A stretch of 64,000 nucleotides of DNA, from the NCBI RefSeq assembly GCF_900104175.1, contig NZ_FNIX01000001.1, forward strand, positions 757,975 to 821,974, in the 5' to 3' direction. The number at the start of each line of letters is the position of its first letter. The first letter of the stretch is position 1. The notes beneath the pieces were generated by a model. It saw only the letters and a list, made by a program, of their open reading frames with translations. It was not told the DNA's origin and did no database searches. Positions 18,869 to 28,757 of this stretch are shown piece after piece. A program made the position numbers and the translations under genes. Source of the DNA: Lentzea jiangxiensis (GTDB lineage: Bacteria > Actinomycetota > Actinomycetes > Mycobacteriales > Pseudonocardiaceae).

Positions 18869-20893
18869 GTGAGCAACACCGATTTGCTGAGCAGCGACGT
18901 CGCAGCTGCGTCTGGTTCTGGAGCCGAGGAGAACGCTCTGTCCACCCCTTCGAACGGCACGACGCCGCGCCGACGCGCGGGTCTGTCCGGCATGGTGCTC
19001 GCTGAGCTTCGAGAGCTCGCGGGCCAAATGGGCATCACCGGAACCGCAGGCCTGCGCAAGGGCGACCTGATCGCGGCCATCAAGGAGAAGCAGGGCTCCG
19101 GCGCCCCGGCCAAGGCGGAGAAGCCCGCGAAGGCCGAGAAGGCCGCCGCGAAGGCCGAGGTCCCCGCCGAGAAGCCCGCGGTGAAGGCCGAAAAGGTCGC
19201 CGAGAAGCCTGTTCAGCAGCAGCTCGACGTAGCGGAGAAGCCCGCTGCCGCCGAGCCCGGCGCTGGTGACGACGCCCGGTCGTCCGAGGACGGTGGGCGC
19301 CGCGGTAACCGTCGCCGCCGTTCCGGACGCGGTGGCGGCGGCGCCGAGGGCGAGGGCCAGCAGCAGTCCGAGCAGCGTCCCGACCGCGGCGAGCGGTCCG
19401 AGCGTTCTGACCGCGGCGAGCGGTCTGAGCGTCCCGACCGCGGCGAGCGCCCGGAGCGTTCTGACCGTGGTGAGCGCCCGGAGCGTTCCGACCGTGGCGA
19501 GCGTCCGGACCGTGGTGAGCGTTCCGACCGCGGCGACCGTGGCGAGCGTGGCGGCCGTGACCGCAACCGCGACCGCGGTGAGCGTTCGGACCGCGGCGAC
19601 CGTGGCGACCGCAACGACCGTGGCGGCCAGCTGGACGGCGACGACGAGGGCGGCCGTCGCGGCCGCTTCCGCGACCGCCGCAGGCGTGGTGGCCGTGGCG
19701 AGGGCCAGGACGGCGGCGGTCGTGGCGACCGCGAGACCGAGGTGCGCGAAGACGACGTCCTGCTCCCGGTCGCGGGCATCCTGGACGTGCTGGAGAACTA
19801 CGCGTTCGTCCGCACCTCCGGCTACCTGGCGGGCTCGAACGACGTCTACGTGTCGTTGTCGCTGGTCCGCAAGTACGGCCTGCGCCGTGGCGACGCCATC
19901 ACCGGCGCCGTCCGCCAGCCGCGCGACGGCGAGCAGCAGCGCCAGAAGTTCAACCCGCTGGTCCGCGTCGACAAGATCAACGGCTTGGACCCGGAAGAGG
20001 CGCGCAACCGCCCGGACTTCACGAAGCTGACGCCGCTCTACCCGAACGAGCGGCTGCGCCTCGAGACCGAGCCGCACATCCTCACCACCCGTGTCATCGA
20101 CCTGGTGATGCCGATCGGCAAGGGCCAGCGCGCCCTGGTCGTGTCGCCGCCGAAGGCCGGCAAGACCTCGGTTCTGCAGTCGATCGCGAACGCGATCACG
20201 ACGAACAACCCCGAGTGCCACCTGATGGTCGTCCTCGTGGACGAGCGCCCGGAAGAGGTCACCGACATGCAGCGCTCGGTGAAGGGCGAGGTCATCGCCT
20301 CGACCTTCGACCGGCCGCCGTCGGACCACACGACCATCTCCGAGCTCGCGATCGAGCGGGCGAAGCGCCTGGTCGAGATGGGCCACGACGTGGTCGTGCT
20401 GCTCGACTCGATCACGCGACTGGGTCGTGCGTACAACCTGGCGGCGCCGGCTTCCGGCCGCATCCTGTCCGGTGGTGTCGACTCGACGGCGCTGTACCCG
20501 CCGAAGCGGTTCCTCGGAGCCGCTCGGAACATCGAGAGTGGCGGGTCGCTGACCGTCATCGCGACGGCGCTGGTCGAGACCGGCTCCGCGGGTGACTCGG
20601 TGATCTTCGAGGAGTTCAAGGGCACCGGCAACGCCGAGCTCAAGCTGGACCGGAAGATCGCGGACAAGCGGACGTTCCCGGCTGTCGACGTCGACTCCTC
20701 CGGTACCCGCAAGGAAGAGCTGCTGCTGTCGCCGGATGAGATGGCGGTCACGCACAAGCTCCGCCGGGTGCTGCACGCGCTCGACGGGCAGCAGGCCATC
20801 GACCTGCTGCTGGACCGGCTGCGGAAGTCCCGTACCAACATCGAGTTCTTGATGCAGGTGGCGAAGACGACGCCCGGGGCCGAGCAGGACTGA
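18869..20893 (+). CDS. rho: transcription termination factor Rho with a large Arg/Gly/Asp insertion
   Basis: 674 residues. Hexameric RNA-dependent ATPase that ends transcription. GTG 18869 has AGGAAGG upstream. Order: Rho N-terminal helical domain (MVLAELRELAGQMGITGTAGLRKGDL, about 30-75), a Lys/Ala/Glu linker, a disordered D-R-G-E-R repeat insert (about 150-290), an RNA-binding cold-shock-like domain (VAGILDVLENYAFVRTSGYL), then the RecA motor with Walker A SPPKAGKTSVLQ, Walker B DVVVLLDSITRLGRAYN and the Q/R-loop region. Such inserts are known in high-GC Gram-positives and increase RNA binding. A strong intrinsic terminator follows. Confidence 0.96.
   Translation: MSNTDLLSSDVAAASGSGAEENALSTPSNGTTPRRRAGLSGMVLAELRELAGQMGITGTAGLRKGDLIAAIKEKQGSGAPAKAEKPAKAEKAAAKAEVPAEKPAVKAEKVAEKPVQQQLDVAEKPAAAEPGAGDDARSSEDGGRRGNRRRRSGRGGGGAEGEGQQQSEQRPDRGERSERSDRGERSERPDRGERPERSDRGERPERSDRGERPDRGERSDRGDRGERGGRDRNRDRGERSDRGDRGDRNDRGGQLDGDDEGGRRGRFRDRRRRGGRGEGQDGGGRGDRETEVREDDVLLPVAGILDVLENYAFVRTSGYLAGSNDVYVSLSLVRKYGLRRGDAITGAVRQPRDGEQQRQKFNPLVRVDKINGLDPEEARNRPDFTKLTPLYPNERLRLETEPHILTTRVIDLVMPIGKGQRALVVSPPKAGKTSVLQSIANAITTNNPECHLMVVLVDERPEEVTDMQRSVKGEVIASTFDRPPSDHTTISELAIERAKRLVEMGHDVVVLLDSITRLGRAYNLAAPASGRILSGGVDSTALYPPKRFLGAARNIESGGSLTVIATALVETGSAGDSVIFEEFKGTGNAELKLDRKIADKRTFPAVDVDSSGTRKEELLLSPDEMAVTHKLRRVLHALDGQQAIDLLLDRLRKSRTNIEFLMQVAKTTPGAEQD
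19382..19525 (+). repeat. in-frame 27-nt tandem repeat inside rho
   Basis: Four consecutive 27-nt units (19382-19489) encode DRGER[SP]ER[SP] and differ only at a few bases. Two 18-nt shortened units (to 19525) and further degenerate DRG/DRN codons follow. Units start GACCGCGGCGAGCG or GACCGTGGTGAGCG. Confidence 0.85.
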
Positions 20894-20919
20894 TCCTGAC
20901 GCCAGTTCCCCGTGAAATT

Positions 20920-20949
20920 GCCCCCGCTGCTGGTCAGCGGGGGCTTTTT
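20920..20949 (+). terminator. intrinsic terminator of rho
   Basis: GCCCCCGCTG (20920-20929) pairs perfectly with CAGCGGGGGC (20935-20944) around CTGGT, followed by TTTTT. A canonical terminator 27 nt after the rho stop. Confidence 0.95.
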
Positions 20950-21014
20950 CGTCGGGCGTCACGCGAATGCCGAGGGGTGCGCCGGGTTCCGCTCCGGCCT
21001 TGCGCGGCGGGCGG

Positions 21015-21407
21015 TCAGCGGCAGTCGGCGGTTCGCCGGTTCTCGTCGTTCTGGACGAGGCACTGGAACACCAGGCCCAGCAGCACCGGTACTCCCACGA
21101 CCGTGGTGACCAGCGCGGGGATCTCCACCGCGCCCACCAGCACACCGACCGCCAGGACCGCCGCCAGGTAGGCCCACCGGAACCAGGTTCGTTGCCAGGT
21201 GCGCTTCCAGCGCACGCTGCCCGAGGTGGCTGCGGCCACGGCCACGCCGGCGCCCGTCACGACCGGTGACAGGGGGACGGTGGTCCAGGCGGCCGTCAAC
21301 AGCCCTGCCGACCCCATCAGGCCGAGCACGGCGGCGGAGAACAGGAACGGCACAGCCAGCCACAGCAGCGGGCTCGTCGGCCGTTCGGCTACGCAGAACA
21401 CCGGCAC
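21015..21407 (-). CDS. small multi-pass membrane protein, unrecognised
   Basis: 130 residues with about four hydrophobic segments (LLWLAVPFLFSAAVLGLMG; a VVTGAGVAVAAA region; YLAAVLAVGVLVGAV; VTTVVGVPVLLGLVFQ) and a basic loop WKRTWQRTWFRW between the second and third. The end, NDENRRTADCR, is hydrophilic. GTG 21407 is the first start, and no strong ribosome-binding site is seen. It sits alone, antisense in orientation to rho and rpmE. The hydrophobic pattern supports coding, but I do not recognise a family. Confidence 0.55.
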   Translation of the reverse strand: MPVFCVAERPTSPLLWLAVPFLFSAAVLGLMGSAGLLTAAWTTVPLSPVVTGAGVAVAAATSGSVRWKRTWQRTWFRWAYLAAVLAVGVLVGAVEIPALVTTVVGVPVLLGLVFQCLVQNDENRRTADCR

Positions 21408-21655
21408 AGTCTGCTGGACACCGACCGGCGACGCGGAGTCGTATCCAGCCGAACGGTTGCGCCTTGCGCCGAACGGCGTATCGCGGAGGTTGAGCGGCTG
21501 TGACTTCGACCACGCACAAGGCCTCGTGCATGCATCGGGAACAACCGCGTTTTTGCACGTGTTGAACGGTCTGGCAAACTAAACGGTCGAGTCCGGCTCC
21601 GGTTCACCCGTTCACCAACTGGGACCCGGCGGCCATCCTTGAAAGGGACAAGATC

Positions 21656-21868
21656 TTGAAGAGTGGAATTCACCCCGAGTACACCGCCACCGAGGTGACG
21701 TGCAGCTGTGGCAACAGCTTCACCACCCGCAGCACCACCTCGGCGTCCGAGGTCCGCGTCGAGATGTGCTCGAACTGCCACCCGTTCTACACGGGCAAGC
21801 AGCGCATCCTGGACACCGGTGGTCGTGTGGCGCGCTTCGAGGCGCGTTACGGCAAGCGCAACAAGTAG
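21656..21868 (+). CDS. rpmE: 50S ribosomal protein L31 (zinc-binding form)
   Basis: 70 residues starting at TTG 21656 with GAAAGGGAC upstream. The start codon is a rare TTG, but MKSGIHPEY fits the family exactly. Cysteines at 16, 18, 38 and 41 ([14 protein letters not shown]) are the zinc ligands of the C+ form. The 248-nt region before it holds TTGCAC near 21554 as a possible -35 and no other gene. It lies between rho and prfA as in other actinobacteria. Confidence 0.95.
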   Translation: MKSGIHPEYTATEVTCSCGNSFTTRSTTSASEVRVEMCSNCHPFYTGKQRILDTGGRVARFEARYGKRNK

Positions 21869-21956
21869 CTGCTTTCACGGCGCCTGACCTCGGCCTTCAC
21901 GGCCGGGGCGGGCGCCGTCGCCGTTTCCGGGGCAACTCAAGACGAAAGCAGGAGAA

Positions 21957-23021
21957 GTGTCGCAGTCGCTGGACAGCTTGCTCGCCGAGTACGACGAGCT
22001 CGAGAAGAAGCTCGCGGACCCCTCCGTGCACGCTGACCAGGCGGGTGCGCGCAAGCTGGGCAAGCGGTACGCGCAGCTCGGTCCCATCGTGCAGACGGCC
22101 AGGGAAATCGAGCAGGTCCGCGACGACCTCGAGGCGGCCAAGGAGCTCGCGGCCGAGGACAGGACGTTCCAGGACGAGGTCGAGCAGATCGAGCAGCAGC
22201 TCCCCAAGCTGGAGGAGCGGCTCACCGAACTGCTGCTGCCGCGTGACCCGCACGACAGCGACGACGTGCTGCTGGAGATCAAGTCCGGTGAGGGTGGCGA
22301 GGAGTCCGCGCTGTTCGCCGGGGACCTGCTGCGCATGTACACGCGGTACGCCGAGCGTCAGGGCTGGAAGGTCGAGATGCTCGACGGCACCGACTCCGAC
22401 CTGGGCGGGTTCAAGGACGTCACGGTGGCCATCAAGGCCAAGGCCACGACCCCGGACGGGGTGTGGAGCCGGCTGAAGTGGGAGGGCGGCGTGCACCGCG
22501 TGCAGCGCGTGCCCGTCACCGAGTCGCAGGGCCGCATCCACACGTCCGCGGCGGGTGTCCTCGTCTTCCCCGAGACCGAGGAGACCGCCGAGGTCGAGAT
22601 CGACGAGAAGGACCTGCGGATCGACGTCTACCGCTCGTCCGGCAAGGGTGGTCAGTCGGTCAACACCACCGACTCCGCGGTGCGCATCACGCACCTGCCG
22701 TCCGGCATCGTCGTCTCGTGCCAGAACGAGCGCAGCCAGCTGCAGAACAAGGCCCGCGCGATGCAGGTGCTGCAGTCGAGGCTCGCCGCTCTCGCCGAGG
22801 AGCAGAAGGCGCAGGAGCAGTCGGACGCGCGCCGCACGCAGATCCGCACCGTCGACCGCAGTGAACGGGTGAGGACCTACAACTTCCCCGAATCACGCAT
22901 CTCCGATCACCGCGTTGGGTACAAAGCGCATAACCTGGACCAGGTCCTCGACGGTGACCTGGACGCGGTGGTGGACGCTCTCGCCGCCGCTGACCGGGCG
23001 GAACGGCTCGCAGGCGGGTAA
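21957..23021 (+). CDS. prfA: peptide chain release factor 1
   Basis: 354 residues. Recognises UAA and UAG stops. GTG 21957 follows CAGGAGAA. The codon-recognition tripeptide of RF1 appears as PVT in [14 protein letters not shown]. The peptidyl-hydrolysis motif GGQ is at residues 231-233 ([14 protein letters not shown]), and the C-terminus [21 protein letters not shown] is family-typical. Gln 233 of GGQ is the expected target of a PrmC-type methyltransferase, whose gene comes two genes later rather than next to it. Confidence 0.96.
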   Translation: MSQSLDSLLAEYDELEKKLADPSVHADQAGARKLGKRYAQLGPIVQTAREIEQVRDDLEAAKELAAEDRTFQDEVEQIEQQLPKLEERLTELLLPRDPHDSDDVLLEIKSGEGGEESALFAGDLLRMYTRYAERQGWKVEMLDGTDSDLGGFKDVTVAIKAKATTPDGVWSRLKWEGGVHRVQRVPVTESQGRIHTSAAGVLVFPETEETAEVEIDEKDLRIDVYRSSGKGGQSVNTTDSAVRITHLPSGIVVSCQNERSQLQNKARAMQVLQSRLAALAEEQKAQEQSDARRTQIRTVDRSERVRTYNFPESRISDHRVGYKAHNLDQVLDGDLDAVVDALAAADRAERLAGG

Positions 23022-23043
23022 TCCGACGTGGGAGGGGCGCGTT

Positions 23044-24252
23044 GTGGCCGAGATCCTGGTGAATCCGCAGACGGCGCCCCTCGACCAGCCGGTCGAGGCG
23101 CGGGTCGTCGGCCTGGAACCGGGCCAGACGATCACAGTGCAGCTCTCCACGGGTGAGCGCGCTTCTCATGCCGTGTTCGACGCGGATGACCACGGTGTCG
23201 TAGACCTCACCAGGCACGCGCCTGTCGAGGGCAGCTATCGCGGTGTCGACCCGATGGGGTTGTTCTGGTCGTTGGAACGCACGGGTGGCAAGCCCGGCCC
23301 GACCGTTCTCTCCGTTGAGGGCGTGGGGGATCGCGTTCTCGACCGGCTGGCGGTGCCAGAGGGCGTCGAACGCCAGGAGGTCCGGGAGAACGGACTCGTC
23401 GGCACGCTGTTCGCCCCCGAGGACGACGGAGGCGACCTTCCGGGCGTCATCGTGCTCAGCGGCTCCGAAGGCGGCCTGCACGAGACGGACGCTGCGCTGC
23501 TGGCCGCGCACGGGTTCGTCACGTTCGCGCTCGGCTACTTCGGCTTGCCGGGGCTGCCCGAGCACCTCGTGGACGTCCCGCTCGAGTACTTCGGCAAGGC
23601 CATCGACCACCTCAGCGAGCGCGCCGGTGAGATCGGTGTGGTCGGCGGCTCGCGCGGCGGTGAGCTGGCGTTGCTCGTCGGATCGACGTACTCCCAGGTC
23701 AAGGCCGTGGTCAGCGTCGTGGGCAGCGGTGTCGTGACCCAGGCGATCGGACCGGGCGCGAACCTGCTGCAGAAACTCTCGTACGAGGCGGCGTCGTGGA
23801 CGCTCAAGGGCGAACCGCTGCCGTACCTGCCGTACGAGATCGGCGACGAGCTGCGCACCAGGATCGTCAACGACGAACCGGTGCCGTTGCGGCTCGCGTT
23901 CAGCACCGAGGACGGCGTCCCGGAGGACACCGAGGTCCCCGTCGAACGGATCGCCGGAGGTGTGTTGCTCATCTCGTCCGGACAGGACGACGGGTGGCCG
24001 TCGACGGAGCTGAGCGACGTCGCGCTGCGGCGGCTGAAGGACCACGACCACCCGTTCGCGCACGAGCACGTCGTGTATCCCGAGGCAGGACACCTGATCG
24101 CGGGCCCGCCGCACCGGCCGGCCACCGAGGTGACCTACCCGGGACCCGGCGTCACCTTCTCGGGTGGTGGGACTCCGCAGGCCACCGCGCACGCCCGCGC
24201 CGACGCGTGGAAACGGACGGTTGAGTTCTTGCGGGAGCAGCTCGGCACCTAG
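23044..24252 (+). CDS. acyl-CoA thioesterase/BAAT-family alpha/beta hydrolase
   Basis: 402 residues. The N-terminal beta domain ([24 protein letters not shown]) is the thioesterase/BAAT N-terminal domain, and an alpha/beta hydrolase domain follows. The nucleophile elbow is [12 protein letters not shown] with Ser. The acid and His are probably in [10 protein letters not shown] and [13 protein letters not shown]. Family members hydrolyse acyl-CoA or transfer acyl groups to amino acids; a Ser nucleophile favours hydrolysis. GTG 23044 has GGGAGGGG 8 nt upstream. It is inserted between prfA and lpd. Its stop TAG doubles as part of the lpd -10 hexamer. Confidence 0.85.
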   Translation: MAEILVNPQTAPLDQPVEARVVGLEPGQTITVQLSTGERASHAVFDADDHGVVDLTRHAPVEGSYRGVDPMGLFWSLERTGGKPGPTVLSVEGVGDRVLDRLAVPEGVERQEVRENGLVGTLFAPEDDGGDLPGVIVLSGSEGGLHETDAALLAAHGFVTFALGYFGLPGLPEHLVDVPLEYFGKAIDHLSERAGEIGVVGGSRGGELALLVGSTYSQVKAVVSVVGSGVVTQAIGPGANLLQKLSYEAASWTLKGEPLPYLPYEIGDELRTRIVNDEPVPLRLAFSTEDGVPEDTEVPVERIAGGVLLISSGQDDGWPSTELSDVALRRLKDHDHPFAHEHVVYPEAGHLIAGPPHRPATEVTYPGPGVTFSGGGTPQATAHARADAWKRTVEFLREQLGT

Positions 24253-24255
24253 GCT
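24250..24255 (+). promoter_or_regulatory. -10 element for leaderless lpd
   Basis: TAGGCT overlaps the stop codon of the preceding gene and ends 8 nt before ATG 24264, with no ribosome-binding site between. Confidence 0.55.
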
Positions 24256-24263
24256 GTGTGCTT

Positions 24264-25647
<1,384 letters not shown>

Positions 25648-25649
<2 letters not shown>

Positions 25650-25663
25650 GAAGGCGACTTCTC
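25648..25663 (+). promoter_or_regulatory. GNRA-capped hairpin over the prmC ribosome-binding site
   Basis: GAGAAG (25648-25653), loop GCGA and CTTCTC (25658-25663) form a perfect 6-bp stem with a GNRA tetraloop. It includes part of the lpd stop codon and the AGAAGG Shine-Dalgarno, and ends 1 nt before ATG 25665. Melting by ribosomes finishing lpd would open the site. Confidence 0.45.
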
Positions 25664-25664
25664 G

Positions 25665-26543
25665 ATGATGAACCGGCAGCCGCTGCGCCTCGCGATCTCC
25701 GAGGCGGCCAAGATCCTCGCCGAGGCGGGGGTGGACAGTCCGCGCGTCGACGCGGAGTACCTGGCCGCGCACGTGCTCGGGGTCGAGCGCGGACGGCTGC
25801 CGCTCATCCCGCTGGTCGACCCGCCGGTGGTCGACCAGCTGCACAAGCTCGTGCGCACGCGTGCCTCGCGCGTTCCGCTGCAGCACATCCTCGGCTGGGC
25901 GCCGATGGGCTCCATCTCGGTCGAGGTCGGGCCGGGGGTGTTCGTGCCGCGGCCCGAGACCGAGTTGCTCATGGAGTGGAGCCTGAAGGCGCTCGCCGGC
26001 GTTTCCGCCCCCGTCGTCGTGGACCTCTGCACGGGAACGGGCGCGCTGGCGCTGTCGATCGCCGCTGCCCGTCCCGACGCGGTGGTGCACGCGGTGGAAA
26101 TCGATCCGCAAGCGCTTGCGTGGACGCGTCGCAACGCGGACGCGCGGGTCGCCGCCGGGGACACACCGATCCGGTTGCACTCCGGTGACGCCACGGACCC
26201 GTCCCTGCTGTCCGATCTGGACGGCCAGGTGGACCTCGTCGTGTGCAACCCGCCCTACGTGCCGGAGGGAACGCCCGTGCAGCCCGAGGTGGGCGTGCAC
26301 GACCCGCACCACGCGGTGTTCTCCGGGCAGGACGGGCTGGACGTGATCCGGCACGTCGTGCGGGCCGCCGCGCGGTGGCTCAAGCCCGGCGGGTCCGTCG
26401 GCATCGAGCACGACGACACGCAGGGGGAGTCCGTGCCGGCGCTGCTGTCCGCGCGCCGGGTGCTCACCGACGTCGCCGACCACCAGGACCTGGCCGGGCG
26501 GCCCCGGTTCGCGACCGCCCGCAGGGTCCAGGGCGGTCAGTAG
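25665..26543 (+). CDS. prmC: peptide chain release factor N5-glutamine methyltransferase
   Basis: 292 residues. Methylates the Gln of the GGQ motif of release factors. The N-terminal helical domain (LAISEAAKILAEAGVDSPRVDAEYL) binds the factor. The SAM domain has VVDLCTGTGALALSIA and the substrate-binding NPPY in DLVVCNPPYVPEG. Two consecutive ATGs (25665, 25668) are both possible starts. It normally sits beside prfA; here a thioesterase gene and lpd intervene. Its stop TAG overlaps the converging gene by 7 nt. Confidence 0.92.
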   Translation: MMNRQPLRLAISEAAKILAEAGVDSPRVDAEYLAAHVLGVERGRLPLIPLVDPPVVDQLHKLVRTRASRVPLQHILGWAPMGSISVEVGPGVFVPRPETELLMEWSLKALAGVSAPVVVDLCTGTGALALSIAAARPDAVVHAVEIDPQALAWTRRNADARVAAGDTPIRLHSGDATDPSLLSDLDGQVDLVVCNPPYVPEGTPVQPEVGVHDPHHAVFSGQDGLDVIRHVVRAAARWLKPGGSVGIEHDDTQGESVPALLSARRVLTDVADHQDLAGRPRFATARRVQGGQ

Positions 26544-26860
26544 AGGGCGGCGAACGCCTTCGCCAGATCCTTCATCTGCTCGCCGAGACCGCGGTCCGCC
26601 AGCTTGTCCATCAGGTGGTCCGTGACGTCCTTGCGGGGCTTGGGTTTGCGCGCCTCCGCCCGCAGGTCGTCGACTGCCTCGACGGTCGACGTGGGCGCCT
26701 GGGCCTCGTTCAGGTCCTCCCGCAGCTCGTCGAGCAGCCGCAGGACGGCGCTGACGTCCTGGATGTGTCCGATGTGGACGTCGCCCGCCCTGGCGCGCCC
26801 GCTCGTCCCGACGTTGCTGCCGATCACAGGCCCCTGGATCTCGAACTTCCGGTTGTTCAT
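26537..26860 (-). CDS. small protein with an N-terminal GPVI motif, partner of the upstream membrane protein
   Basis: 107 residues from ATG 26860, which overlaps the preceding gene's stop (ATGA). Residues 10-26 (GPVIGSNVGTSGRARAG) match, at 12 of 17 positions, a motif at the C-terminus of the preceding membrane protein. After a short strand (DVHIGHIQD) the rest is amphipathic helix (VLRLLDELREDL; VDDLRAEA; HLMDKLADRGLGEQMKDLAKAFAAL). No enzymatic motif is seen. Paired short motifs on adjacent genes suggest that the two proteins assemble through them. The longer open frame upstream in this register lies inside the neighbouring gene and is not coding. Confidence 0.7.
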   Translation of the reverse strand: MNNRKFEIQGPVIGSNVGTSGRARAGDVHIGHIQDVSAVLRLLDELREDLNEAQAPTSTVEAVDDLRAEARKPKPRKDVTDHLMDKLADRGLGEQMKDLAKAFAALY

Positions 26861-28578
26861 GAGGTTCCCCTCGTGGTGGTGCCACTGGTGTTGCCCGCGC
26901 GTGCCTTGCCGGTCGTGGCGATGTTGCTGGAGATGACCGGGCCGGTGATGTGCACGTTGTTGCTGGTCACCTGCATGGCCTGTGCCATGAACTCGGTGAC
27001 CGAGATGCCCTTCTCCTCCAGGAACTCGCCCAGCGTGCGCAGCAGCCGCGACTCCAGCACCTTCACGTACCGCTCGATGTCGGTGAGCTGGAAGTAGTTG
27101 TCCACCTGGCTCCGGCTGGCCAGCTCGCGCAGGCTGGTCGTGGCGCCGTACCGACCCGCGACGAACGTCCCCTCGGCCTGGTTGACGGGTGTCAGCCACC
27201 CCACGGCCGTCGCGAACCGCTTCGGCAACGACGCCGGGAACCTCAGCAGGTCGACCAGGGCGTCGAGGAACGGCCTCACCGACTGCTCCGCCAGCACGTC
27301 GATCTCCCGGTGCCGGGCGTGGATCGGATGGAGGATGCAGGGCGTCCACTCGACGTAGAGCATCTCCTCGTCGAGCCCGAAGGTCAGGTAGGCGGAGACG
27401 ACGACATCCCGGTCCCACGTCTCGACCTGGAACGAGCGGAAGTAGCGCATCCACTCCATCGGCTCGGTGATCAGACGGTCCACAACGGACCTGCCGACCG
27501 CCGACCGCGGCGCGTGATCCTTGTCCGGCAACACGATCCGAGCCTCGGCGTCGTCGATGTGGTCGACCAGCTCGACGGAGGAGATCACGACCCGGTCGCC
27601 GGTCCTCATCTCGCGCAACCGGTGGCCCGGGGAGAACGACGGCGAGCGGCCCGTCTTGACGAGCTCGCTCGTGATGCGTTCGTACAGCTCGGGAAGGGCG
27701 AAACCGGGCAGTGGCGCGCCGGTCCCGTCTCCGGCGTGCTCGAGGGGCAACGCCATCGACCACGGTTCGAACATCACGCCGGAACCGATGAACGGCCGAT
27801 AGCCGTGGTAGACGATCACCTGCGCCGCGTCCGGGTCGTCAGGCCCGCCGTCCTCGTCGGTGGGGTAGAGCGCGAGCGCTCCGGCGTAGCTCGCGTGCCC
27901 AAGCCGCCGGATGGCCCACTCGTTTCGCCACAGCTCCCGCTCGCCCCGGCTGGTGCGGAACCCGTTGCGCCGGAAGCTCTTCGTGACCAGCAGCCAGATG
28001 ATGACCCGGTCGGCCAGCAACACCGCAAAGATCAGCGCGATCCCGATGATCACGAACGTGAACTCGGCGTCGCTGTGCGTCGGCCCGCACACCTCCGACC
28101 TGCGCCTGCAGTAGTTGCTGATGTCGTCGAACTCTTCGATGAGCTTGGACAGCGCGAACAAGAGCGCGATCGCGCTGACGATCGCGCCGAGCGCGGCCGG
28201 CCCTCGACCGTGCGGCGAGACCCGCCGTTGACGCAAGGACGCGAGCTTGCTCCCGCTCGCCACCGCGACCATCGCCGCGACCAGCAGCCACGCCACGGCC
28301 AGCGTTCCGGTCGCGGCGAACAGCACCAAGACCGCCAGCAGCAGCAGCAGCCCGTCGCGCACTTTCCGCCGCGTGCGCCCTGCCACCGCCTCCCGCAACA
28401 CCGCGCCGGCGTTGACCCCGGGCGAGCGCGGAATCGACCGGGTGGACTCCACCAGGTACTCGCGAATGGCCGAGTCCGCGAACTCCTCGTCGCGGTGAGC
28501 GGCTCCGCAGAGGAAGCGGGTCGTGTCGTCGCGCGACCTCGAAGAATCGTTTCCCTTCGCCGTCGCCGGTGTTGACAT
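26857..28578 (-). CDS. multi-TM protein with large cytosolic domain and C-terminal GPVI motif
   Basis: 573 residues from ATG 28578 (AGGA 4 nt upstream; GTG 28590 is an alternative). The N-terminal segment reads FLCGAAHRDEEFADSAIREYLVE. Two close hydrophobic helices (about 80-110) are followed by two more (about 130-150 and 175-200). A soluble region of about 340 residues follows, with no motif I recognise. Residues 546-562 (GPVISSNIATTGKARAG) form a short Gly/Asn/Ser-rich strand motif repeated in the next gene. It is divergent from the 36-aa ORF and TIR gene across only 68 nt. A membrane sensor or pore in a defence cassette is an inference. Third-position GC is somewhat lower than in the flanking housekeeping genes. 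Confidence 0.7.
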   Translation of the reverse strand: MSTPATAKGNDSSRSRDDTTRFLCGAAHRDEEFADSAIREYLVESTRSIPRSPGVNAGAVLREAVAGRTRRKVRDGLLLLLAVLVLFAATGTLAVAWLLVAAMVAVASGSKLASLRQRRVSPHGRGPAALGAIVSAIALLFALSKLIEEFDDISNYCRRRSEVCGPTHSDAEFTFVIIGIALIFAVLLADRVIIWLLVTKSFRRNGFRTSRGERELWRNEWAIRRLGHASYAGALALYPTDEDGGPDDPDAAQVIVYHGYRPFIGSGVMFEPWSMALPLEHAGDGTGAPLPGFALPELYERITSELVKTGRSPSFSPGHRLREMRTGDRVVISSVELVDHIDDAEARIVLPDKDHAPRSAVGRSVVDRLITEPMEWMRYFRSFQVETWDRDVVVSAYLTFGLDEEMLYVEWTPCILHPIHARHREIDVLAEQSVRPFLDALVDLLRFPASLPKRFATAVGWLTPVNQAEGTFVAGRYGATTSLRELASRSQVDNYFQLTDIERYVKVLESRLLRTLGEFLEEKGISVTEFMAQAMQVTSNNVHITGPVISSNIATTGKARAGNTSGTTTRGTS

Positions 28579-28646
28579 TGTCCTGTCCACTTTCTGTCAT
28601 TGAATCGAGCACTTCGCGTATGTGCTGGTCAGGGACGTTGCGAGAC

Positions 28647-28757
28647 ATGGGCAACACGCATTTCCATTCCGAGGGTGGCACAATAGTCGGTCCTGATCAG
28701 AATGGGGTGAAAGTGGCGGAAACGCGAATTGTCAATGCGCCGAAGGAAGGCAGATGA
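28647..28757 (+). CDS. 36-residue peptide gene coupled to the TIR gene
   Basis: ATG 28647 opens a 36-codon frame (MGNTHFHSEGGTIVGPDQNG, then VKVAETRIVN and a charged end). Its TGA overlaps the TIR ATG (ATGA), typical of translational coupling. An AGGGA stretch lies about 11 nt upstream. The alternating hydrophobic and Gly/Asn pattern with TIVGPDQNG resembles the short strand motifs in the divergent genes, though it is not clearly homologous. Longer in-frame starts at 28569 overlap the divergent gene and are less likely. Confidence 0.5.
   Translation: MGNTHFHSEGGTIVGPDQNGVKVAETRIVNAPKEGR

Noticed and set aside
19382-19640. Regular short repeats that might look like a CRISPR array
   Set aside because: The units are contiguous with no spacers, in frame, and encode the Rho DRGER insert.
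26861-27763. N-terminal part of a 408-codon minus-strand ORF containing the small GPVI-motif gene
   Set aside because: Upstream of ATG 26860 it is only a frame-shifted shadow of the membrane protein gene; only the last 107 codons are supported.
28530-28648. Alternative minus-strand start MSRNVPDQHIREVLDSM in a different frame before the membrane protein
   Set aside because: It looks protein-like for about 35 codons but then becomes a shadow frame. It would overlap the 36-aa ORF start, and third-position GC is low. A frameshifted N-terminus cannot be fully excluded.
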